Of a stretch of 64,000 nucleotides of DNA, positions 32,429 through 40,731 are shown one piece after another. The position numbers were made by a program, and so were the translations under genes. The notes beneath the pieces are model-generated. The model searched no databases. It was not told the origin of the DNA and worked only from the letters and a program-made list of their open reading frames with translations. Numbering within the stretch: the first letter of the stretch is position 1; each line of letters begins with the position of its first letter. Source of the DNA: Methylobacterium amylolyticum (GTDB taxonomy: Bacteria; Pseudomonadota; Alphaproteobacteria; Rhizobiales; Beijerinckiaceae); the NCBI RefSeq assembly GCF_030700245.1, contig NZ_JAUYZI010000011.1, positions 1 to 64,000 on the forward strand. Direction: 5' to 3'.

Positions 32429-33447
32429 CAGCCGGCCCGCCTCAGCCGGGCCAGCACCTCGCCCCAGATGCCGAGCGGCAGGAACAGCACGAAGGCGATG
32501 AAGATCGCGCCGACGAAGAGCTGCCAGTGGCTCGTCAGCGTCGCGAGCCCGTCCTGAAGGAGCGAGAAGGTCGCCGCCCCCACGAACGGCCCGAAGAACG
32601 TGCCCATCCCGCCGAGCAGCGCCATCATCACCGCCTGGCCGGAGGTCGAGTAGTGCATGATCTCGATCGGCACGATCGACAGGTGGATCGCCTGGAGCGC
32701 GCCGGCGAGCCCGCACAGGGCGCCGGAGATCACGAAGGCCGCGAGCTTCATGCGGGCTACGTCGTAGCCGCAGGCCTGCGCCCGGTGCTCGTTCTCGCGG
32801 ATCGCCTCCAGCGCCGCCCCGAACGGCGAGGACAGGAGGCGCGAGAACAGCCAGATCGCCAGCCCGACGACCGCCAGCACCGCGTAGTACTTCACGGTCG
32901 GGTCGAGCAGGTTGAGCCGGACGCCCGGCAGCGCCACGCTCGGCACGTTGATGCCGCGCAGGCCGTTCTCGCCGCCGGTGAACGCCTCCGCCCGGTAGAA
33001 GGCGTAGTAGACGCACATCGACAGGGCGAGCGTGGTCATCGCGAAGTAGATGCCGCGCGTGCGGATGGCGAGCACGCCCATCGCCGCCGCGATCAGGGTG
33101 GCGAGCAGCGTGCCGGCGGCGAGCGCCAGCCCCGGGTGCAACCCGTAATGGACGATCGCGATGCCGCAGCCGTAGGCGCCGCCGCCGAGGAAGGCGGCGT
33201 GGCCGAACGACAGCAGCCCCGTGTAGCCGAACAGCAGGTTGAACCCCAGCGCGTAGAGCCCGAGCACGAGGATGTTGACGGCGAGCGCCTGGTAGGGCGC
33301 GATCCAGGGGAACACGAGGAGGAAGGCCAGCGTCAGGGCGACCCGGTGGCGCGAGGCGCGGGCGAGCCACCGCCCCGTCCGGCCCGAGCCCGGCCGGGCG
33401 GCCGGCGCCCCCTCGGTCACGGCCCGTCCTGCGACCTGCGCGCTCAT
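32425..33447 (-). CDS. LIV-type ABC importer, permease (LivM type)
   Basis: The protein has 340 residues and about nine membrane helices. LLFGYTGLLSFGHAAFLGGGAYG is the LivM signature. AIRENEHRAQACGYDVARMKLAAF near 230-255 is the cytoplasmic coupling loop that meets the ATPases. It overlaps its neighbours by ATGA upstream and GTGA downstream. Confidence 0.9.
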   Translation of the reverse strand: MSAQVAGRAVTEGAPAARPGSGRTGRWLARASRHRVALTLAFLLVFPWIAPYQALAVNILVLGLYALGFNLLFGYTGLLSFGHAAFLGGGAYGCGIAIVHYGLHPGLALAAGTLLATLIAAAMGVLAIRTRGIYFAMTTLALSMCVYYAFYRAEAFTGGENGLRGINVPSVALPGVRLNLLDPTVKYYAVLAVVGLAIWLFSRLLSSPFGAALEAIRENEHRAQACGYDVARMKLAAFVISGALCGLAGALQAIHLSIVPIEIMHYSTSGQAVMMALLGGMGTFFGPFVGAATFSLLQDGLATLTSHWQLFVGAIFIAFVLFLPLGIWGEVLARLRRAGW

Positions 33448-34343
33448 CCGAGCGCCCCCGCCCGGCCGAGGAGCCCGCGCGGGCGCACGAGCAGCACCAG
33501 CGCCATCAGCGCGAAGATCGCCATCTTGGTCATGTCGGGGGCCACCAGCGAGGTCATCGCCACGACGATCCCGACGATCAGCCCGGCGAGCACCGCGCCG
33601 GCGAGCGACCCCATGCCGCCGACCACCGTGACCACGAAGGCTTCGGCCAGCACCGGGATCCCCATCTCCGGCGTCACCCCCTGGAGCGGCGCGGCGAGGA
33701 TCCCGGCGAGCCCCGCCAGCGCGCAGCCGAGGCCGAAGATCGCGAGCCAGACCTTGGAGATCTCGATGCCGAGCACCTGCACGATCTGCGGGTCGCGGGC
33801 GCCGGCGCGGATCACGAGGCCGAAGGCGGTGCGCTCGATGAACAGCCACAGGGCGCCGACCACGGCCATCGAGAAGGCGATCAGGAACAGGCGGTAGAGC
33901 GGGAAGTAGCCGATGCCGATATCGACGGCCCCGCGCAGCTCCGGCGGCGCGCCGAAGGGCAGCCCGGTCAGCCCGAAGGCGATGCGCACGCCCTCGACCA
34001 TGACGTAGGACAGGCCGAAGGTGAGCAGCAGCGGATCGTCGATGCCCCGCCCGTAGAGCGGGCGGACCAGCACGCGCTCGACCGCGAGCCCGAGCAGCCC
34101 CATCGCGAGCGGCGCCGCCACGAGGCTCAGCCAGAAGCTGCCGGTGTAGCCGTACAGGAACACGCCGACATAGGCGCCGACCATGAAGAAGGCGCCGTGG
34201 GCGAAGTTGACGACGTTCATCAGCCCGAAGATCAGCGACAGGCCGATGCCGACGAGCACGTAGATCGCGCCGAGCGCGACGCCCGTGACGAGCTGGAGCC
34301 CGAGGAGATCGAGCGGGAAGCCGCCGATCGTGAGGTCGCTCAC
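33444..34343 (-). CDS. LIV-type ABC importer, permease (LivH type)
   Basis: The protein has 299 residues and about eight membrane helices. LIFGLMNVVNFAHGAFFMVGAY near the N-terminus is the LivH signature, and GARDPQIVQVLGIEISKVWLAIF is the coupling region. It pairs with the LivM-type permease. It is 19 bases from the binding-protein gene, all in one operon. Confidence 0.9.
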   Translation of the reverse strand: MSDLTIGGFPLDLLGLQLVTGVALGAIYVLVGIGLSLIFGLMNVVNFAHGAFFMVGAYVGVFLYGYTGSFWLSLVAAPLAMGLLGLAVERVLVRPLYGRGIDDPLLLTFGLSYVMVEGVRIAFGLTGLPFGAPPELRGAVDIGIGYFPLYRLFLIAFSMAVVGALWLFIERTAFGLVIRAGARDPQIVQVLGIEISKVWLAIFGLGCALAGLAGILAAPLQGVTPEMGIPVLAEAFVVTVVGGMGSLAGAVLAGLIVGIVVAMTSLVAPDMTKMAIFALMALVLLVRPRGLLGRAGALG

Positions 34344-34362
34344 CGCCGCACCCCCGCCGCCG

Positions 34363-35598
34363 TCACGCCTTGTGGCCGAGTTCGTCGCAGCCGCGCAGGA
34401 AGCGCTCGTCGGGCCCCTCCGTGCCGAGGATCGTGAACACGTCGTCCGGCGTGCTCATGCCCTTGGACTTCGCCTCGACGATCAGCACCGACTGCACGGA
34501 CTGGTGGTCGCAGGCCCGGAAGCTCTGGGGGCCCTTGTAGAAGTCGGCCTTGAGGCCCTCCATCGCGGTCACGACCTTGGCGGTGTCGGTCGATCCGGCG
34601 GCCTTAACCCCCTCCAGCACCGAGCGGACGCCGGCATAGCCCAGCGCGCCGTAATCGGAGGGCACGGCGCCGTTGTAGGCGGCGCGGAAGCGGTCGTTGA
34701 ACGCCTTGGCGGAGGGCACCGTGTCCTCCAAGCGCCAGTAGTACGAGGTGCCGCCGACGACCCCGTCGAAGGCGTCGCCGCCGGCCTTGCGCGCGGTGAA
34801 CAGCAGGACCGGCGCCACGAGCTTGGTGTTGCGCTTCAGGCCGAACTCGGTCGCCTGCTGGATCGAGACGACCTGGTCGCGGCCGAAATTGCACAGGCAG
34901 AGCACGTCGGGCTTGAGCGCGGCGATCCGGGGCAGGAAGGCGGAGTAGTCGGAGGCGCCGATCGGATGGCGGATGTCGGCCACCACCTCGATGCCGGAGG
35001 CCTCGCCCGCCCGCTTGAAGCCGCGCATCATCTCGTGGCCGTAGGCGTAGTCGGCGCTGAGGAAGGCGACGCGCTTGCCGGATTTCGGGAAGACGTAGCG
35101 GCCGACGGCGCCCGCGGTCATGTGCGGGTTCAGCGCCTCGTGGAAGGTGGTGCGGCCGAAATCCTTGGCCTCGTTGATCGCGTCGGACTGGCTGATCGAG
35201 TTGTAGATCACCCCGCGCTCGCGGGCGACGTTGTTGATCGACAGCGTCACCGCCGCCGAGAGGCCGCCGACGAGGAAGTTGACCCGGTCCTTCTCGATCA
35301 GCTCCAGCGTCCGGGTGGCCGCCTCGCCGGGGTTGATCTTGTCGTCGCGCACGAGCAGCTCGGCGGTGCGGCCGTCGAAGCCGCCGGCCGCGTTGAACTC
35401 CTTGATCGCGAGCTGGGCGGCGCGGACCTGGTCGTTCGCCTCGGCCCCGAAGGCGCCGGTGAGCGGGACCGGGAAGCCGATCCGGATCGGCCCGGCCTGC
35501 GCCGCGGCCGAGCGCAGCAGCGCCGGGGCGGCGAGCGCCAGCGTGGAGGCGGCGGCGCTGCCCCGGAGGAGCCCGCGCCTGTCGATGCCCGTCGTCAT
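34363..35598 (-). CDS. LIV-type ABC importer, periplasmic binding protein
   Basis: The protein has 411 residues. RRGLLRGSAAAS at 7-18 and the following hydrophobic stretch to AAAQA form a Tat-type signal. The mature part begins IRIGFPVPLTGAFG, the pattern of type I periplasmic binding proteins of the LivK/amide/urea group. SGKRVAFLSADYAYGHEM and DVLCLCNFGRDQVVSIQQ are domain borders. Its ligand is unknown, but its place between the hydroxylase and the permeases suggests the hydroxylase substrate. Confidence 0.9.
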   Translation of the reverse strand: MTTGIDRRGLLRGSAAASTLALAAPALLRSAAAQAGPIRIGFPVPLTGAFGAEANDQVRAAQLAIKEFNAAGGFDGRTAELLVRDDKINPGEAATRTLELIEKDRVNFLVGGLSAAVTLSINNVARERGVIYNSISQSDAINEAKDFGRTTFHEALNPHMTAGAVGRYVFPKSGKRVAFLSADYAYGHEMMRGFKRAGEASGIEVVADIRHPIGASDYSAFLPRIAALKPDVLCLCNFGRDQVVSIQQATEFGLKRNTKLVAPVLLFTARKAGGDAFDGVVGGTSYYWRLEDTVPSAKAFNDRFRAAYNGAVPSDYGALGYAGVRSVLEGVKAAGSTDTAKVVTAMEGLKADFYKGPQSFRACDHQSVQSVLIVEAKSKGMSTPDDVFTILGTEGPDERFLRGCDELGHKA

Positions 35599-35672
35599 CC
35601 CCTCAGTCCCTCCCTGCGCCGCGTGTCCTCATCGGGGCCGGTTCTCGTCGGACCGGTTCCCGCTCCCTGCGT

Positions 35673-38057
35673 TCAGACCAGGCCCAGCGCCTCCAGCACC
35701 ACCTCCGGCGTCACCGGCTGGCGCGAGACCCGCGCGTCGAGCGGGCGCAGGGCGTCGTTGATGGCGTTCACGACCGCGGCCGGCGCGCCGGCGGTGCCGG
35801 CCTCGCCCGCGCCCTTGGCGCCGATCTCGGAGGAGGTGGTCGGCGACACCACGTGGGCGACCTCGATGTCGGGCATCTCGCCGGCCATCGGCACGAGGTA
35901 GTCGGCCATCGAGCCGTTCAGCAACTGCCCCTCCGCGTCGTAGAGGCAGTGCTCGAACAGCGCCCCGCCGATGCCCTGGACGATGCCGCCGCGGATCTGC
36001 TCGTCGACGAGGAGCGGGTTGAGCACCGTGCCGCAATCCTCGACGCACCAGTGCTTGAGGAGGCGCACGAAGCCGGTCTGCACGTCGACCTCGACATAGG
36101 AGGCCTGGACGCCGTTGGTGAAGGCGAAGGGGTAGTCCTTCGGCACGTAGTGCCGGGTTGCCACGAATTCCGGCTGGACGCCCGGCGGCAGGGTGTCGGA
36201 GCGGAAATAGACGATGCGGCCGAGTTCCGAGAGCGGCATGCGCTCCGTGCCGCTCTCGGCGTCCACCACCGCGCCGTCGCGCAGGTCGAGGCTCGCGGGA
36301 TCGGCCTGGAGGATCGCGCCCGCCACCGCGACCACGTTGGCCCGCAGCGCCTTGCCGGCCTGCCACGCCGCCTCGCCGCCGATGCCCGCCCCGCGCGAGG
36401 CCCAGGTGCCGCCGCCGTAGGGCGTCGCCTGCGTGTCGCCGGAGATCACGCGGACCTTCTCCATCGGCACGCCGACCGCGGTGGCCACGATCTGCGCGAT
36501 GATCCCCTCGGTGCCCTGGCCCTGCTCGGTCACGCTGATGGCGGCCACGACCCCGCCCTGCGGGTCGAGCCGGATCGTGCAGCCGTCCTGCGAGGAGATG
36601 CGCGCGCCCCCGACCCCGTAGAACGCCGCCGAGGGGTTGGTGATCTCGATGAAGGCGGCGAGCCCGATGCCGCGGTGGATGCCCTGCGCGCGCAGAGACG
36701 CCTGCTCGGCCCGCAGGGCGTCGTAGCCCATCATCGCCTTGAGCTTGGCGAGCGCCGCCTGGTGCGAGAGCTTCTCCAGCTTGATCCCCGACACGCCGGC
36801 GCAGGGGTAGGCGTCGTCGGGGATGACGTTGCGCTCGCGCATGGCCAGCGGGTCGAGCCCGAGCCGCGACGCCCCGAGATCGACCAGCCCCTCGGCGACC
36901 ATGGTCGCGATCGGGTGGCCGACCGCCCGGTACTGGCAGGTCGGCGCCTTGTTCTGGAGCACCACGCGGGCCCGGGCCCGGTAGTGCCGGTGCCGGTAGG
37001 GCCCGCCGGTGAGGTTGACGACCTGATTGGCCTCGACCGCGCTGGTGCGGGGGTAGACCGAGTAGGGCCCGATCCCGGTCAGGTCGTCCATGTCGAGGGC
37101 GAGGATGTCGCCCTCGGCGGAGAAGGCCATCCGCGCGGTGACGCGGTGGTCGCGGGCGTGGATGTCGCTCTGGAAGCTCTCCAGCCGGTCGGCGACGAAC
37201 TTGACCGGGCGCTTCAGCATCAGCGCCAGCGCGCAGGTCGCCATCTCGTCGGGGTAGATGTGGACCTTGATCCCGAACGAGCCGCCGACATCCTTGCAGA
37301 TCACCCGCACCGCGCCCTCGGGCAGCGCGAGGTGCTTGCACAGGATGTCCTGCATCATGTGCGGGGCCTGGAAGGAGTGGTGGACGGTGAGCAATCCGTC
37401 CGCCGCCGCCCAGTCCGCCAGGATCGCCCGCGGCTCCAGGCAGACGCCGGTGTGGCGGCCGAACTGGAAGGTCTCCTCGACGACGAGCGCCGCGTCGCGG
37501 AACGCGGCGTCCACGTCGCCGACATCGAGGCTGCGCTCGAAGGCGAGGTTGTCGCCGAGTTCCGCGTGGATCGGCGGGGTGCCGGGATCCAGCGCCGTCT
37601 CCATGTCGACCACCGCGGGCAGAGGGTCGAATTCGACGGCGATCGCGGCGAGCGCGTCCTCGGCCTCGGCCCGGCTGCGGGCGACGACCGCGCAGAACGG
37701 CTCGCCGACCCAGGTCACCCGGTCGATCGCCAGCGCGTGCTGGGGCGCCGAGCGCAGGCCCTTGAAGTGGCCGAGCACCCCGACCCAGGGCGTGCAGATC
37801 GCGGCGAGTTCGGCGCCCGTCACCACCGCGAGCACGCCCGGCATCCCCTTCGCCTCGGCGGTCTCCACCGACAGCAGGCGGGCATGCGCGTGGGGGCTGC
37901 GCAGGAAGGCGACGTGGCCGAGACGGGCGGCGGGCACGTCGTCCACGTAGACGCCGCGGCCCTCCAGCAGGCGCCGGGCGTTCGGCCGCGGGACCGAGCG
38001 GCCGATATAGCTGTTCGGCCGGTCGAGGAAGGTGAGGCCGCTCGCGTCCGCGCTCAT
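35673..38057 (-). CDS. Molybdenum hydroxylase large (Mo-binding) subunit
   Basis: The 794-residue protein belongs to the xanthine dehydrogenase/CO dehydrogenase large-subunit family. It has RSVPRPNARRLLEGRGVYVDD at the start, ICKDVGGSFGIKV (MPT binding), TEQGQGTEGI and, near 743, AKGAGEAGTAG with the catalytic Glu. The active-site loop reads CQYRAVGHP near 372. Form I CO dehydrogenase has a Cys-Ser-Phe-Arg motif there, so this is not a typical CO enzyme. It would hydroxylate an aldehyde or N-heterocycle using water, with electrons passing through the other two subunits. It overlaps the 2Fe-2S gene by ATGA. Confidence 0.9.
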   Translation of the reverse strand: MSADASGLTFLDRPNSYIGRSVPRPNARRLLEGRGVYVDDVPAARLGHVAFLRSPHAHARLLSVETAEAKGMPGVLAVVTGAELAAICTPWVGVLGHFKGLRSAPQHALAIDRVTWVGEPFCAVVARSRAEAEDALAAIAVEFDPLPAVVDMETALDPGTPPIHAELGDNLAFERSLDVGDVDAAFRDAALVVEETFQFGRHTGVCLEPRAILADWAAADGLLTVHHSFQAPHMMQDILCKHLALPEGAVRVICKDVGGSFGIKVHIYPDEMATCALALMLKRPVKFVADRLESFQSDIHARDHRVTARMAFSAEGDILALDMDDLTGIGPYSVYPRTSAVEANQVVNLTGGPYRHRHYRARARVVLQNKAPTCQYRAVGHPIATMVAEGLVDLGASRLGLDPLAMRERNVIPDDAYPCAGVSGIKLEKLSHQAALAKLKAMMGYDALRAEQASLRAQGIHRGIGLAAFIEITNPSAAFYGVGGARISSQDGCTIRLDPQGGVVAAISVTEQGQGTEGIIAQIVATAVGVPMEKVRVISGDTQATPYGGGTWASRGAGIGGEAAWQAGKALRANVVAVAGAILQADPASLDLRDGAVVDAESGTERMPLSELGRIVYFRSDTLPPGVQPEFVATRHYVPKDYPFAFTNGVQASYVEVDVQTGFVRLLKHWCVEDCGTVLNPLLVDEQIRGGIVQGIGGALFEHCLYDAEGQLLNGSMADYLVPMAGEMPDIEVAHVVSPTTSSEIGAKGAGEAGTAGAPAAVVNAINDALRPLDARVSRQPVTPEVVLEALGLV

Positions 38058-38572
38058 TCGGCGGCGTCCCGGCCGGCGGCGTGGCGCGCCTCGGCGGTCG
38101 TCGCGATCGCGTCGACGATCGCGTGGTAGCCGGTGCAGCGGCAGTAGTTCCCGGCGATCGCGTCGCGGATCGCCGCGCGCTCGGGCACGCCGCCCTCGGC
38201 GAGCAGTTCGGCCGCCGTCACCAGCATGCCGGGGGTACAGTAGCCGCATTGCAGGGCGTTGCGGGCGTGAAACGCGTCCTGGAGATCACGGATGGATCCG
38301 CTCTCGGTCAGGCCCTCGACGGTCTCGACGACCGTGCCGTCCGCCTGGACGCCGAGCATCAGGCAGGCGCGCACCGCCCGGCCGTCGACGAGGACGGTGC
38401 AGGCGCCGCACACCCCGTGCTCGCAGCCGAGATGGACGCCGGTGAGGCCGAACGCGTCGCGCAGCAGGTCGCCCAGATGCGTCCGGACCGGGGCCCGGCA
38501 GCGGACGGATTCCCCGTTCAGCGTGAAGGCGACCGCGCGCTCGCGCTCAGGAGCCTCAGGCGCCATCGCCAT
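38054..38572 (-). CDS. Molybdenum hydroxylase 2Fe-2S subunit
   Basis: The protein has 172 residues. The plant-ferredoxin-like cluster is bound by CEHGVCGAC with a later Cys (VRAC), and the second cluster by CGYCTPGM and NYCRCTGY. All eight Cys are present. It moves electrons from the Mo site to FAD. Overlaps with both neighbours show a single transcript. Confidence 0.93.
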   Translation of the reverse strand: MAMAPEAPERERAVAFTLNGESVRCRAPVRTHLGDLLRDAFGLTGVHLGCEHGVCGACTVLVDGRAVRACLMLGVQADGTVVETVEGLTESGSIRDLQDAFHARNALQCGYCTPGMLVTAAELLAEGGVPERAAIRDAIAGNYCRCTGYHAIVDAIATTAEARHAAGRDAAE

Positions 38573-39443
38573 CCCCCGCCATGGATGCCCCCGCCATCGA
38601 TGCCCCCGCCAGCAGCGTGCCCGCGACCCGGCCGAGGATGACCCGCGCGAGGTGCAGCCGCGTCGCGGCCCGCATCGCGGGGTCGCCCGGCGGGTCCAGC
38701 TCGTCGGCGAGCGCGGCCTGGGCGGCCTGGACGTCGCCCGCCTCGATCGCCGCGGCGGCCGCGCGGGCCAGCACCGGCCGGTCGCCGACGCCGAAGAAGG
38801 CGAGCCGCACCGCCGTCAGGCCGCCGCCGCTCCGCCGCGCCGTCGCGGCGAGGCCCGCGAGCGCGTAGTCGCCGTGGCGGCGGGCCAGTTCCTCGAAGCC
38901 CCAGACCGCGTCGGCCGGGGGCAGCGGGATCTCGACCGCCGTGACGATCTCGCCGGGCTCCAGGGCGGTCGTGTAGAGGCCGAGGAAGAACTCCTCCGCC
39001 GCGATCCGCCGCTCGGCCTCCGGCCCGCGGACGACGACCGTCGCGCCGAGCGCGAGGCAGCAGGCGGGCCACTCGGTCGCCGGGTCGGCGAGCGCCACCG
39101 ACCCGCCGATCGTGCCGCGGTTGCGGATCGCGGGGTGGGCGATGTGGGGGAGGGCGGCGGCGAGAAGCGGCAGGCGCGCGCGCACGACCGGGGCGGCGCC
39201 GACGTCGCGGTGGCGGGTCATGGCGCCGATCCGCACGACCCCGTCCGCCTCCGAGACGCCGGCGAGCCCGGGGATCGCGTTCAGGTCGACCAGCAGGCCG
39301 GGGGCGGAGAGCCGCATGTTGAGCGCGGTGACGAGGCTCTGGCCGCCCGCGAGCGGCACCGCGTCCTCGCCGTGGGCGGCGAGCAGGGCCAGCGCCTCGT
39401 CGAGCGAGGCCGGGCGCGCGTAGGCGAAGTCGGGCGCCTTCAC
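38556..39443 (-). CDS. Molybdenum hydroxylase FAD subunit
   Basis: From GTG 39443 (GGAGGACAG upstream) the protein has 295 residues. AGGQSLVTALNMRL and the later IRNRGTIGGSVALADPATEWPA are the two FAD-binding motifs of the CoxM family. The C-terminus carries a doubled GASMA unit made by a short DNA repeat. It is the first gene of an operon of nine genes that ends with the CoxG-like gene. Confidence 0.92.
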   Translation of the reverse strand: MKAPDFAYARPASLDEALALLAAHGEDAVPLAGGQSLVTALNMRLSAPGLLVDLNAIPGLAGVSEADGVVRIGAMTRHRDVGAAPVVRARLPLLAAALPHIAHPAIRNRGTIGGSVALADPATEWPACCLALGATVVVRGPEAERRIAAEEFFLGLYTTALEPGEIVTAVEIPLPPADAVWGFEELARRHGDYALAGLAATARRSGGGLTAVRLAFFGVGDRPVLARAAAAAIEAGDVQAAQAALADELDPPGDPAMRAATRLHLARVILGRVAGTLLAGASMAGASMAGDGDGA

Positions 39444-39505
39444 CCCTGTCCTCCTCCCGGTGGGCTTGCCCATCCCCGCCCCGATGGGACAGGCTGGATG
39501 CCCTT

Positions 39506-39523
39506 ATTGATCGTTCGCTCAAT
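39506..39523. promoter_or_regulatory. Palindromic operator for the TetR regulator
   Basis: ATTGATCGTTCGCTCAAT has symmetric outer arms (ATTGA/TCAAT) and inner CG pairs. It lies in the 96-base gap between the hydroxylase operon and the divergent TetR gene, an ideal place to control both. Confidence 0.65.
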
Positions 39524-39539
39524 AGAAGGGCAAACGGGG

Positions 39540-40277
39540 ATGGCGTCAAGCAGCCCTGCAACCGGACCGGCACCCGAACCCGCGCGCGGTCCGGCCGGCG
39601 GCCAGGATCGCGTCCCGGCGGGGCGCCGGCTCACGGCCGAGAACCGCGAGCGGCAGATCGTCGAGGGGGCGATCGCCTTCTTCGCGGAGGTCGGGCTGGA
39701 CGGGCACACCCGCGCGCTGGCGGCCCGGCTCGGCATCACCCAGCCGCTGCTGTTCCGCTACTTCCCGACCAAGGCGGCGCTGATCGAGCGCATCTACGAG
39801 GAGGTCTATCTCAAGCGCTGGGATCCCGGCTGGGAGGCGACCGTGCGCGAGGCCGCGCTGCCCTGCCTCGAACGCTTCCGCCGCTTCGAGATCGACTACC
39901 AGCGCCGGATCGACGACTACGCGTGGCTGCGGATCTTCGTCTCGGCGGGGCTCAAGGGCTTCGACCTGCCGAGCCGCTACTTAGGCATGGTGCGCGCCCG
40001 CATCTTCGCGCCGCTCCTCGAAGCGATGCGCGCCGAATCCGGCCTGCCGAGCCCCGCCGCGCAGCCGCTCGCGCCCGACGAGTTCGAGCTGCTGTTCGGC
40101 ATCCACGGCGCCCTGGTCTACGTGGGCCTGCGCTCCCGGGTCTACGGCATCGACGGCACCGCGGACCGCGACGCGGTGCGCGCCGCGATGCTCGACGCCG
40201 CCCTGCCGGGGCTGCTCGCGACGCACCGGCGGGTGGTCGCCGCGGCGGCCCTTCCGGGGCGGACCGCGGCGCGCTAG
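39540..40277 (+). CDS. TetR-family transcriptional regulator
   Basis: The protein has 245 residues. After a 35-residue flexible start, RQIVEGAIAFFAEVGLDGHTRALAARLGITQPLLFRYFPTKAAL is the TetR helix-turn-helix. The C-terminal half is the ligand and dimer domain. The gene is divergent from the molybdenum hydroxylase operon with a palindrome between. It probably represses that operon until the substrate or a product binds. Confidence 0.9.
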   Translation: MASSSPATGPAPEPARGPAGGQDRVPAGRRLTAENRERQIVEGAIAFFAEVGLDGHTRALAARLGITQPLLFRYFPTKAALIERIYEEVYLKRWDPGWEATVREAALPCLERFRRFEIDYQRRIDDYAWLRIFVSAGLKGFDLPSRYLGMVRARIFAPLLEAMRAESGLPSPAAQPLAPDEFELLFGIHGALVYVGLRSRVYGIDGTADRDAVRAAMLDAALPGLLATHRRVVAAAALPGRTAAR

Positions 40278-40302
40278 CCTGTGTGGGGGGAGGGCGCGGA
40301 CG

Positions 40303-40731
40303 ATGGCGCAGGAGACGGCAACGGCACTTCCGCCCGACCTCGCGCGGGAATTCGCGGCGGCGGCGACGAACGGCTGCGTCGGCACCCGGCTCCTGTCGGA
40401 GGACCCGCGCTGCCGGGTGTGGACGATCGTCCTCGAGCCGGGCGAGCGGATCGGCTTCCACACCCACGTCCTCGACTACTTCTGGACCGCGGCCACCGCC
40501 GGCCGGGCCCGCTCGCATTACGGCGACGGCCGGGTCGCGGAGGTCGAGTACCGGGCGGGCGACATCCGTCACCTCGCCTTCGGACCGGGCGAGTCGATGA
40601 CCCACGACCTCGCCAACATCGGCGACACGACCCTGGTGTTCACGACCGTCGAGTTCCTGGACGGCGCCAACCCGCCCCTCGCCCTGCCCGCCGCGATCCG
40701 GGCCGAGGCCGACGCGGCCCCTACCCGGTGA
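40303..40731 (+). CDS. Small cupin-domain protein
   Basis: The protein has 142 residues. LEPGERIGFHTHVLDYFWT gives cupin motif 1 with two His, and FGPGESMTHDLANIGDTTLVF gives motif 2 with one His. The typical Glu of motif 1 seems replaced by Asp. It follows the TetR gene by 25 bases, probably on the same transcript. Its 3' end overlaps the convergent monooxygenase gene by 11 bases. Function unknown. Confidence 0.8.
   Translation: MAQETATALPPDLAREFAAAATNGCVGTRLLSEDPRCRVWTIVLEPGERIGFHTHVLDYFWTAATAGRARSHYGDGRVAEVEYRAGDIRHLAFGPGESMTHDLANIGDTTLVFTTVEFLDGANPPLALPAAIRAEADAAPTR

Noticed and set aside
35673..39443. Aerobic CO dehydrogenase (CoxMSL)
   Set aside because: Subunit order and CoxG fit, but the large subunit has CQYRAVGHP where CO enzymes carry the Cys-Ser-Phe-Arg loop. 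A general molybdenum hydroxylase is the safer call.
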